This document shows positions 26,039-34,025 of a stretch of 45,949 bases of DNA, piece after piece. Each line of letters opens with the position of its first letter. Within the stretch, counting starts at the first letter, position 1. Source of the DNA: Candidatus Zambryskiibacteriota bacterium. Lineage in GTDB: Bacteria > Patescibacteriota > Minisyncoccia > Phycocordibacterales > WO2-35-19. The position numbers and the translations under genes are program-made. The stretch covers positions 1 through 45,949 of the forward strand of contig JAFGCQ010000006.1 in NCBI GenBank assembly GCA_016932555.1, given 5' to 3'. Under the pieces are notes generated by a model, which did not search any database, was not told the DNA's origin, and saw nothing but the letters and a program-made list of their open reading frames with translations.

Positions 26039-26149
26039 TCACTCATTATTTTTTTGGCGACAGACAAACTTGAATATAAGCCAAGTAGCAACAAAAAAAC
26101 AAAATATGGGCAACAAGTTTAAAACAAGATTCGTCATATTTTGAGACAC
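26039..26149 (-). CDS. Single-pass membrane microprotein, 36 aa (GTG start), not in ORF track
   Basis: TAAAAGGAGGATCATA-GTG; MSQNMTNLVLNLLPIFCFFVATWLIFKFVCRQKNNE*. Confidence 0.65.
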   Translation of the reverse strand: MSQNMTNLVLNLLPIFCFFVATWLIFKFVCRQKNNE

Positions 26150-26169
26150 TATGATCCTCCTTTTAAAAA

Positions 26170-26901
26170 CTATTGCATTTGGTCCATTAACGCTTCAACA
26201 CTGTCCCAAAGACCATTACCGTTGGTATCGCGAGCCACCGGTGAAGTTTTTACGCAATTTGTTCTATCTAAAATATTAAGGCATTCCTCCTCATAGTCAA
26301 GTTTGCCATCTTCATCATTATCTTCAGTATATTTGATGAGTCGGTCGTTGATTTCCTCCTGACTGGCGGCGCCTTTAGTAACGGCTCCGCCTTGGGTTGG
26401 GCTAAAGGAAAGAAGTTTCCAATAATCATCAATCTTTATAAAAAATATAATGCTTCTAAATCTACCATATTGGTCCAATTCTTCCGAAATTTCGGTCCAA
26501 TAATTTGTAGCTAGAATAACTTGATTGTCATCACTCCAGACATTAGTAAAATCTTTTTTATTGAGAGCCATACCATATTGATGAGCTAAACCCATACGAA
26601 TATCACAATCTACTCGAGTCGCAGAGTCAGCACAAACCGGAGAAATTTTATAAACTACCGACTCCACACCTTTCAAATCACGATTTTTATTAAAAGTAAG
26701 ATAGTTTTCAAAAACTTCCCAAACTTCATCTTTAACGCTTTTTTCGGAAAAAGGTAAATCTAAACTTGGAAGATCTATATCACCAATAATCGGCAAGCTT
26801 TTGTTGTTATCGGGACTGTTTGCGGATTCTTTAGTTTTGGGAAGAGTAATTATTAAAGTTCCCAAAACTACCAACAATACGATTAAAATTATTTTTTTCA
26901 T
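26170..26901 (-). CDS. Hypothetical membrane-anchored protein with thrombospondin-3/EF-hand-like Asp repeats at the C-terminus
   Basis: TM start; DNDEDGKLDYEEEC ... DTNGNGLWDSVEALM. Confidence 0.75.
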   Translation of the reverse strand: MKKIILIVLLVVLGTLIITLPKTKESANSPDNNKSLPIIGDIDLPSLDLPFSEKSVKDEVWEVFENYLTFNKNRDLKGVESVVYKISPVCADSATRVDCDIRMGLAHQYGMALNKKDFTNVWSDDNQVILATNYWTEISEELDQYGRFRSIIFFIKIDDYWKLLSFSPTQGGAVTKGAASQEEINDRLIKYTEDNDEDGKLDYEEECLNILDRTNCVKTSPVARDTNGNGLWDSVEALMDQMQ

Positions 26902-26922
26902 GAGTGGTATAATATCACAAAT

Positions 26923-27537
26923 ATGATAAAAATCATCAAAAAACTAAATGATCCTAAAAAGATCCAAGATTTTTTGGATAAAATACCTTTTAATTTTGAA
27001 GAAAGGAGAGAAACATATTATTCGCCAGTTCAAATGCTTAAAAAAAATAAAGCTCATTGTTTTGAAGGGGCGGTTTTTGCTTGCCTCTGTTTCCAAAAAA
27101 ACAAAATAGAAAATTATTTAATGGACTTGAAAGTGAAAAATTTAAAAAAAGATAGTGACCACACCCTTTGTATTTTCAAAATAAATAAACATTGGGGAGC
27201 GATAAGCAAAACCAATCATTCAGTTCTCCGATTCCGCGATCCAATTTACAAAAGTTATAGGGAATTAGCGATGTCTTTTTATCACGAATATTTTTTGGAC
27301 TCGGGTGAAAAAACTTTAAAATCATTTTCCAAACCACTTAATATTTGGCAAAAATTTGGAGTAAAATGGGTAGAAAGTGAAAAAGATTTAGATGAAATAG
27401 CCAAAGCTTTGGATAAATCGCCCCATATTGATTTTGTGCCCAAAGTAAACGCGAAATTAATAAGGAGGGCGGGAAAAACAGAAATAAAAGGCGCAGCCAT
27501 AACTGAGTGGAAAGAGAATAAAAAAGTGGTAAAATAA
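26923..27537 (+). CDS. Transglutaminase-like protein (tentative)
   Basis: KNKAHCFEGAVFACLCF and HTLCIFKINKHWGAISKTNH as possible Cys and His motif regions. Confidence 0.55.
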   Translation: MIKIIKKLNDPKKIQDFLDKIPFNFEERRETYYSPVQMLKKNKAHCFEGAVFACLCFQKNKIENYLMDLKVKNLKKDSDHTLCIFKINKHWGAISKTNHSVLRFRDPIYKSYRELAMSFYHEYFLDSGEKTLKSFSKPLNIWQKFGVKWVESEKDLDEIAKALDKSPHIDFVPKVNAKLIRRAGKTEIKGAAITEWKENKKVVK

Positions 27538-27552
27538 TAACATATTTAAAAT

Positions 27553-28557
27553 ATGGATAACAAATTTCAAAGCGCCAGATTTATATTCGTAACAGGTATT
27601 GGTGGAGCTGATCTAGCCTCAAAAGCAGTCTGGAACGCCATGACAATGCATAAGCCTAATGTGGCAAAGCGAATATTTTTTTTAGAATCTCCAGACAACA
27701 GAGAATATGAAGAGATACGTGAAATAACCAATAACAAAATAAACGGTTTAGAAGAAATAGCCCTTATTGCGGTGAGCAAATCTGGTAAAACACGAGAGAC
27801 TTTAGAATCATTCCGAAAAACTTTTAATATTTTATCCGAAAAATTCGGCGAACTTGTTACTAAAAGAACTTTAGTGATTTCCACTGAAGATTCTCCGCTT
27901 TGGGATTTAGCCGAAGAAAAAAATATAGATCGTAGAGCTTGGGAAGGTATGATAGGCGGTCGCTTCAGTGCTTTTACCGTAGCTCACACCACTGTTTTGG
28001 AAATAGCCGGATTAGATGTAGAAGCTTTTAAAAAAGGTCAAAAAATAATGGATGAGAAGTGCAGTTTTGAAGATTTAGATAACCCTGCTAAACACTTAGC
28101 TCAAAATATTTTTGAATATTATAAAAAAGATTTTGATATTTTAAATTTCTTTACTTTTAATACAGAACTTGAAGATTTGGGCAAATGGTGCCGTCAGTTA
28201 GTAGCTGAAAGTTTAGCTTCAATTACTCCTACAGTGTCAGTAGGTCCAGCTGATCTACATTCTATGCTTGAACTTTATTTGGGTGGGCCGAAGAACCGCT
28301 TTACTATTTTTATAAAGTCAGCTCGTGAAATTCAAAACAATATAAACAACACCGCTTATGATGAAGTAACCCGATCTTATCGTGAAGAAGGACTACCTTT
28401 TATAAAATATGAGATGGAAGAAATAAATGAGCAAGAAATCGGTAGCTTTATGGAATTTATGATAAAAACTATTATTGAACTAGCTAACCTCCTAGAAGTT
28501 GATCCTTATGATCAACCAGCTGTTGATAATTATAAAAAATCTTTGCATAATTCATAA
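27553..28557 (+). CDS. pgi: Glucose-6-phosphate isomerase family protein, short form
   Basis: FIFVTGIGGADLASKAVW, VSKSGKTRETLESF, GGRFSAFTVAHTTVLEIAG. Confidence 0.85.
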   Translation: MDNKFQSARFIFVTGIGGADLASKAVWNAMTMHKPNVAKRIFFLESPDNREYEEIREITNNKINGLEEIALIAVSKSGKTRETLESFRKTFNILSEKFGELVTKRTLVISTEDSPLWDLAEEKNIDRRAWEGMIGGRFSAFTVAHTTVLEIAGLDVEAFKKGQKIMDEKCSFEDLDNPAKHLAQNIFEYYKKDFDILNFFTFNTELEDLGKWCRQLVAESLASITPTVSVGPADLHSMLELYLGGPKNRFTIFIKSAREIQNNINNTAYDEVTRSYREEGLPFIKYEMEEINEQEIGSFMEFMIKTIIELANLLEVDPYDQPAVDNYKKSLHNS

Positions 28558-28574
28558 TTCATGATTTTTAATTC
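28543..28574 (-). repeat. AT-rich GAATTATGAATTATG dispersed repeat, inverted copy across the pgi/ROK junction
   Basis: Minus strand GAATTAAAAATCATGAATTATGAATTATGCAA. Confidence 0.65.
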
Positions 28575-29346
28575 AATCCTTTTTGATGTGGGTGCAACAA
28601 AAACGAGAATAGCTTATTCCGAAAACGGAGAGTTTTTTGAAGATCCTAAAGTTTATGAGACCTCTAAAGATAAAGAGACCTTTTTGGATATTTTTAAAAA
28701 AACAGCCGAAGAGTTGGCTAAAAATAGAGAAATAAAAATTGTTGCTGGGGGTATGACCAGGGCTTTAGATTTCAAGCCAGAAGAGATCAAAGAAAAATTG
28801 ACAGAAATTTTTGGCGTAAAAATTTTAATGGATAATGATTCAGCAGTAGTTGGATTGGGTGAAGCTAATTGGGGAGCTGGCCGAGGTTTTCAAATTATGG
28901 CTTATATCACCGTTTCCACTGGTGTGGGCGGAGTAAGAATTGTTGATGGCAAAATTGATGAGCGTTCTGTGAATTTTGAGCCAGGTAAACAAATTATGGA
29001 TATTGATTCTGGAAAAACTCTGGAAGATATGATTTCCGGTAAAAATTTAGAAAAGAGAGAAGGTAGATCGCCAAAAGAAATAAGCAACCCAGAAATTTGG
29101 GAGGATTTAGCTGAAAAACTTGCTATGGGACTTAATAATATCGCGGTAGAATGGTCTCCTGATTGTATTGTACTGGGTGGCTCTATGATTATTGGAAATC
29201 CGGCCATATCTATAGAGAAAGCGGAAAATCACTTCAAAGAAATTTTAAAAATATTCCCTAAATTACCAGAAATCAGGAAAGCTGAACTTGGTGACTTTGG
29301 TGGACTTTACGGGGCTTTGGTCTTAATAAAACAAAAGCCGAATTAA
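28561..29346 (+). CDS. ROK family sugar kinase/regulator
   Basis: SILFDVGATKTRIAY, DNDSAVVGLGEANWGAGRG, TVSTGVGGVRIVDGKI, CIVLGGSMI. Confidence 0.88.
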   Translation: MIFNSILFDVGATKTRIAYSENGEFFEDPKVYETSKDKETFLDIFKKTAEELAKNREIKIVAGGMTRALDFKPEEIKEKLTEIFGVKILMDNDSAVVGLGEANWGAGRGFQIMAYITVSTGVGGVRIVDGKIDERSVNFEPGKQIMDIDSGKTLEDMISGKNLEKREGRSPKEISNPEIWEDLAEKLAMGLNNIAVEWSPDCIVLGGSMIIGNPAISIEKAENHFKEILKIFPKLPEIRKAELGDFGGLYGALVLIKQKPN

Positions 29347-29349
29347 TAT

Positions 29350-29378
29350 TTGACAAATCTTTTTAAATAAATTATTTT
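29350..29378 (+). promoter_or_regulatory. Sigma-70-type promoter
   Basis: TTGACA - 17 nt - TATTTT. Confidence 0.65.
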
Positions 29379-29395
29379 CAAACAGGGGGTGGAAA

Positions 29396-29545
29396 ATGAA
29401 AATAACTGGCTTTTTGTTGTTTTTGTTTTTTCGCTGTTATTTGACGCTAGTAGTTTTAATTATATACATCTTAGTAATTTTCACCTATGGATCTCTTGAT
29501 CTGATTGAAAATACAGCCAAAAGACAAAACATTCTAGAAGTTTAA
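29396..29545 (+). CDS. Membrane microprotein, 49 aa, not in ORF track
   Basis: MKITGFLLFLFFRCYLTLVVLIIYILVIFTYGSLDLIENTAKRQNILEV; purine-rich SD AGGGGGTGG, own promoter and terminator. Confidence 0.65.
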   Translation: MKITGFLLFLFFRCYLTLVVLIIYILVIFTYGSLDLIENTAKRQNILEV

Positions 29546-29580
29546 CAAACCGAGGAGAAAATTTATGAATCACTCCTAAT

Positions 29581-29613
29581 GCCCAGATCAAGTTATTGAT
29601 CTGGGCTTTTTGT
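29581..29613 (+). terminator. Rho-independent terminator
   Basis: GCCCAGATC-AAGTTATT-GATCTGGGC-TTTTT. Confidence 0.9.
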
Positions 29614-29659
29614 TGAAAAATGATTTCAAATATTTTATGATAAGTATATAAATAAAATA

Positions 29660-30112
29660 ATGGAAGAAATTGTAAAATCAACTAAAAAATTTAGAGGAGT
29701 ATTGCAAGAATTCAAACAGTTTTTACTTCGAGGTAATGTGGTAGATTTAGCCGTCGGTATTGTTATCGGCGCCGCTTTTAGTACTGTGACAACCGCTTTA
29801 GTTTCAGATATTCTCACTCCATTTATAGGAGCTATCGCCAAAGTGCCAGATTTCGGAGGATTATCTTTTATGATAAATGGCAGTCAATTCACTTATGGAC
29901 ATTTTTTAAATACTGTAATTTCTTTCGTGTTAGTAGCTGCAGCTGTATTTTTCTTTGTTATCAAACCAATAAATCTTCTGATTTCCCGCTCACATAAAGA
30001 GCCGCCGGCTGATCCATCCACTAAAAAGTGTCCTGAATGTCTAAGTGAAATTCCTATTGACGCTAAACGCTGTTCCCATTGTGCTCAATTGATCGTTCAT
30101 GATTCAAAATAA
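29660..30112 (+). CDS. mscL: Large-conductance mechanosensitive channel MscL with C-terminal zinc ribbon
   Basis: FKQFLLRGNVVDLAVGIVIGAAFSTVTTALVSDILTPFIG; CPECLSEIPIDAKRCSHC. Confidence 0.94.
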   Translation: MEEIVKSTKKFRGVLQEFKQFLLRGNVVDLAVGIVIGAAFSTVTTALVSDILTPFIGAIAKVPDFGGLSFMINGSQFTYGHFLNTVISFVLVAAAVFFFVIKPINLLISRSHKEPPADPSTKKCPECLSEIPIDAKRCSHCAQLIVHDSK

Positions 30113-30154
30113 AATTAAAAAAATAAACAAGTATTAATAAATAATTTAATTTTT

Positions 30155-30943
30155 ATGTATATATATTTAATTATTTTAGTTTTGCTTTTTTTGGCAAGCT
30201 TGCGCCAAGTAAACCAATACGAAAACGGGGTGATGTTTACCATGGGTAGATACACCGGCACAAAGTTTGCCGGCTGGCGACTAGTGATTCCTATTTTTCA
30301 GCGGATGCAAAAGGTAGACTTACGTGTTAAAGCAGTGGATGTGCCAGACCAAAATGCGATTACCCGCGATAACGTTTCGGTCAAAGTTAACGCGGTTATT
30401 TATTATAAAGTTTCTTCGGCCGAAAAAGCTATTATTGAAGTTGAGGATTTTCGTTATGCTATTTCCCAATATGCTCAAACGACTATGCGTAATATTGTCG
30501 GCGAAGCCACCCTTGACGAACTCCTTGCTAATCGCGAAAAAATCGCTGAGAGGATTAGAGATATTGTAGATAAAGAAACTGACGCTTGGGGCCTTAAAGT
30601 TAGCAATGTGGAATTAAAAGATGTTTCTCTGCCACCGGATATGGAACGCACTATTGCCAAACAAGCTGAGGCTGAAAGAGAAAAGAGAGCAGTCATCATC
30701 ACTTCTGAAGGTGAGTTGGCCGCCTCTAAAAATATGGCGGCCGCCGCTGAAACTTTAAGCCGCTCTCCCGGCGCTCTGCATCTGCGCACTTTACAGTCTA
30801 TAAATGACCTATCTTCCGATCAATCTAACACTGTTGTTTTTGCTGTACCAATTGAAGCTTTGCGAGCTCTTGAAGGCTTAAGTGAATTTGTAAAAATCAA
30901 AAAGAATCCACAGAAAAATATTGAAGAAGAACACCTAGCATGA
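30155..30943 (+). CDS. SPFH/stomatin-like (slipin) membrane protein
   Basis: RQVNQYENGVMFTMGRYTGTKFAGWRLVIP, VPDQNAITRDNVSVKVNAVIYYKV, EREKRAVIITSEGE. Confidence 0.92.
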   Translation: MYIYLIILVLLFLASLRQVNQYENGVMFTMGRYTGTKFAGWRLVIPIFQRMQKVDLRVKAVDVPDQNAITRDNVSVKVNAVIYYKVSSAEKAIIEVEDFRYAISQYAQTTMRNIVGEATLDELLANREKIAERIRDIVDKETDAWGLKVSNVELKDVSLPPDMERTIAKQAEAEREKRAVIITSEGELAASKNMAAAAETLSRSPGALHLRTLQSINDLSSDQSNTVVFAVPIEALRALEGLSEFVKIKKNPQKNIEEEHLA

Positions 30944-30984
30944 GAAAATTAGAATGAGTCGAATTACTAACTAATTTTATTATT

Positions 30985-31356
30985 ATGGATATCCTAGTTT
31001 TGACCTCTAAAATACTCGGTGTTTACCTGGTAATTAGCGGTTTATTTCTTGTTATTAAAACTAAAACCGTTCACGATGTTCTTAAGGATTTCTTCAAACA
31101 TCCAGCCACTACATATCTCACTGGTATTATTTTGATTTTCTTATCTACAATGTATCTTATCCAATACAATCTTTGGGTTAAAGATTGGATAACTGTAGTC
31201 ACCGTGTTTGCTTGGCTGGTACTTCTCAAGGGCTTGACCTATGTTTTCATTCCGGGAACACTAAAGAATATGGTTGTTAAAAACAAGAGCTGGTTTAAAT
31301 TTTGGGGTCTTTTGTCTATCATCATCGGTATTTATCTGTTCTTCTTTATAGTGTAA
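30985..31356 (+). CDS. Hypothetical membrane protein
   Basis: Four hydrophobic segments; terminator 31377-31410. Confidence 0.7.
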   Translation: MDILVLTSKILGVYLVISGLFLVIKTKTVHDVLKDFFKHPATTYLTGIILIFLSTMYLIQYNLWVKDWITVVTVFAWLVLLKGLTYVFIPGTLKNMVVKNKSWFKFWGLLSIIIGIYLFFFIV

Positions 31357-31376
31357 ATTCCACCTTCATAAAGTTT

Positions 31377-31410
31377 AAAGGTTCAAGGATTTCCTTGAGC
31401 CTTTGCTTTT
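31377..31410 (+). terminator. Rho-independent terminator
   Basis: AAAGGTTCAAGG-ATTT-CCTTGAGCCTTT-GCTTTT. Confidence 0.75.
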
Positions 31411-31471
31411 ATATTAAATATTGTATGTCTAATACTCAGAAAATTATTTAATTTTTTGATACAATTAATTT

Positions 31472-31888
31472 ATGGAATATAGATGGATAGAAAAATATAG
31501 TGTAGGTATTAAAGAAATAGACAAACAACATCAGCATTATTTCGAAATCGTCAACAAGATTATAAAAATGACCGGACAATCGAGTATTTCTGCCGAAGAA
31601 ATTACTCTGAAAATCAAAGAGTTGAATGATTACGCAATTTATCATTTTACGACCGAAGAAAAACTTTTCAAAGAATATGACTATAACGAAGCTATAGAAC
31701 ACAATGCGCAACATAGAATTTATGAGGACAAAATGGATGAATTTATAAATCAAATCAGTCAAGAAAATGCTGACAACAAAAAAGTCGCTACTAAAATTGC
31801 CAGTTTCGCCGGCTCATGGCTCCTTAATCACATCATGAATATGGACCAAAAATACTCTGGTTTTATGCGCAAACATGGAGTAAAATAA
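31472..31888 (+). CDS. Bacteriohemerythrin
   Basis: YSVGIKEIDKQHQHYFEIVN, YAIYHFTTEEKLF, HNAQHRIYEDKM, WLLNHIMNMDQKY. Confidence 0.93.
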   Translation: MEYRWIEKYSVGIKEIDKQHQHYFEIVNKIIKMTGQSSISAEEITLKIKELNDYAIYHFTTEEKLFKEYDYNEAIEHNAQHRIYEDKMDEFINQISQENADNKKVATKIASFAGSWLLNHIMNMDQKYSGFMRKHGVK

Positions 31889-31895
31889 GCATCTT

Positions 31896-32948
31896 ATGAA
31901 GCTTTCAATCGGCATCGTAGGTCTGCCTAACGTAGGGAAATCAACGCTTTTTAATGCATTGACCAAGAAGAGCGTGCCGGCGGAGAATTATCCTTTTTGT
32001 ACGATTGATCCGAGCGTAGGAATAATAGCAGTACCAGATGAACGACTCGACAAGCTCGCCGCGTTTTCTGCTTCGCAAAAACGAATTCCAGCCGTAGTAG
32101 AGTTTGTAGACATCGCCGGGCTTGTAAAAGGCGCTTCCAAAGGTGAAGGAAAAGGTAATGATTTTTTGCAACACATAAAAGAGTGCGATGCTATTGCCGA
32201 AGTAGTGCGTATTTTTGACGATAAAGAAATTTTGCACATAGAAGGCAAAGTAGATCCGCTTTCTGATATTGAAACCATCAATCTTGAACTCATCTTGAAA
32301 GATATGGAAACTGTGGCCAAGCGGCTCGGCAGTTTACAGAAAGAATTAAAATCTGGAACCTCCTCCGTTAAAGCTTTGGCGGTCAATGAAAAATCAAGTT
32401 TAGAAAAAGTTTTGAAAATTTTGGAAGCAGGGAAATTTGCTTCAAATATTTTTGAAACTTTAGATAGAAAAGTTACCTCTCTGGCGACTTGTCGAGGAGG
32501 CGAGAAAAATGAATATGAAATTATAAAACAACTCCAACTTCTCACCATGAAGCCAGTTTTGTATGTTCTCAATATGTCGGAAGCAGCGGAAAATAAAAAT
32601 GTTGAAAACCTGATGCCTGGACCATTTGTAAAAATAGATCCGATTTTTGAAAAAGGTTTGAATGACTTAATCAAAAAAGCTTATGAGACTTTGGATTTGA
32701 TTACTTATTTCACTACTGGTGAAGACGAAACTCGAGGTTGGACGATCAAGAGAAATTCCACTGCACCATTGGCAGGTATGGCTATCCACACCGACTTTCG
32801 CGATAAATTTATCCGAGCTGAAGTTATAGAGTGGAATAAACTCCTTTCAGCCGGCTCATACAGCGCCGCCCGCGAAAGAGGCCTCCTTCGCACCGAAGGT
32901 AAAGATTATGTCGTCCAAGACGGAGATGTGATAGAGTTTAAAATCTAG
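31896..32948 (+). CDS. ychF: Redox-regulated ATPase YchF (Obg-related)
   Basis: IGIVGLPNVGKSTLFNALTK, VDIAGLVKGASKGEGKGNDFL, TGEDETRGWTIKRNSTAPLAGMAIHTDFRDKFIRAEVI. Confidence 0.96.
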   Translation: MKLSIGIVGLPNVGKSTLFNALTKKSVPAENYPFCTIDPSVGIIAVPDERLDKLAAFSASQKRIPAVVEFVDIAGLVKGASKGEGKGNDFLQHIKECDAIAEVVRIFDDKEILHIEGKVDPLSDIETINLELILKDMETVAKRLGSLQKELKSGTSSVKALAVNEKSSLEKVLKILEAGKFASNIFETLDRKVTSLATCRGGEKNEYEIIKQLQLLTMKPVLYVLNMSEAAENKNVENLMPGPFVKIDPIFEKGLNDLIKKAYETLDLITYFTTGEDETRGWTIKRNSTAPLAGMAIHTDFRDKFIRAEVIEWNKLLSAGSYSAARERGLLRTEGKDYVVQDGDVIEFKI

Positions 32949-32976
32949 ACAAAGAAAAAGTGGTATAATGTTACAT

Positions 32977-33969
32977 ATGTCATTAGGATTAGTGTCTATA
33001 TTAATATTAGTAATTTTAATAATCATAATCTCAAAAAATATGAACGATAGTAAAGCATCAGCCAAAGATTTCTTTTTGCACTTAGGAGCAATTGTGGCTT
33101 TGTATGCCTCAGTTATAAGCTTTCTTAATCTGGTTTTTAAAATCATCAACAACGCTTGGCCGGAAGTCGGCAGAAATATTTATGATTGGGGCAACAGCCC
33201 GGAAATTAGTATGCCGGTAGCAACTTTGATTGTAGTTTTCCCGATTTTTATAATTCTTTCTCGCATGGTCCGCAAAATTTACATGATAAGTCCAGAAAAG
33301 AAAGAGCTTGGCATCCGCAAGTGGCTCACTTATATTACGCTTTTTGTGGCCGGCATTATTCTAGCCAGCGACTTGGTTTATGTAATTTTTAAATTTTTAG
33401 ACGGGCAAGATTTAACTGGCGCTTTTCTTCTTAAAGCTCTTTCGGTGCTCATTGTAGCCGCCGGCATTTTCTGGTATTACCTTCAAGATATTCGCGATAA
33501 AATTTCATCAAAATGCATGCGAACTTGGGTAATTTCATCTATCGTTTTGGTTATCTTAGCTATAATTTTGGGCTTTGCCGTCATTGGCTCTCCTAAAAAG
33601 CAAAGGATGATAAGGGAAGACGCACAAAAAATTACTGACCTGCAAAATTTGCAATGGCAAGTTATAAGTTATTGGCAAACCAATGGCATGATACCAGAAA
33701 CCAGTGAAGTTTTGAAAAATTATTGCGCCAGAAATTACTGTTTACCTAATGACAACTTCCAAGATTATGAGTACCATAAAACCGGAATTTTAGAGTTTGA
33801 ATTATGTACAGATTTTAATTACGGAATAACTGAAGATCAAAATATAAAACCAATCATCGGTCCCAAAACCAGCATTATCCAAAACGAAAATTGGAACCAC
33901 GGACCAGGTAACCAATGCTTCGAGCGAGTTATTGATTCGATCGCTTACCCGACAAATATAAGAGGCTAA
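32977..33969 (+). CDS. DUF5671-type membrane protein
   Basis: DSKASAKDFFLHLGAIVALYASVISFLNLVFKIIN; start set at the second ATG because the first lies inside a TATAAT box. Confidence 0.78.
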   Translation: MSLGLVSILILVILIIIISKNMNDSKASAKDFFLHLGAIVALYASVISFLNLVFKIINNAWPEVGRNIYDWGNSPEISMPVATLIVVFPIFIILSRMVRKIYMISPEKKELGIRKWLTYITLFVAGIILASDLVYVIFKFLDGQDLTGAFLLKALSVLIVAAGIFWYYLQDIRDKISSKCMRTWVISSIVLVILAIILGFAVIGSPKKQRMIREDAQKITDLQNLQWQVISYWQTNGMIPETSEVLKNYCARNYCLPNDNFQDYEYHKTGILEFELCTDFNYGITEDQNIKPIIGPKTSIIQNENWNHGPGNQCFERVIDSIAYPTNIRG

Positions 33970-34025
33970 AGAATTACTGAATTAATCCAGTAGCAAAGAA
34001 AAACAGCCTATTGTATATTTTACTT

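Noticed and set aside
31941-32674. Long minus-strand ORFs inside ychF (31941-32237, 31988-32674).
   Set aside because: Antisense shadows of a strongly conserved gene; composition is Ser/Phe-rich as expected for antisense frames.
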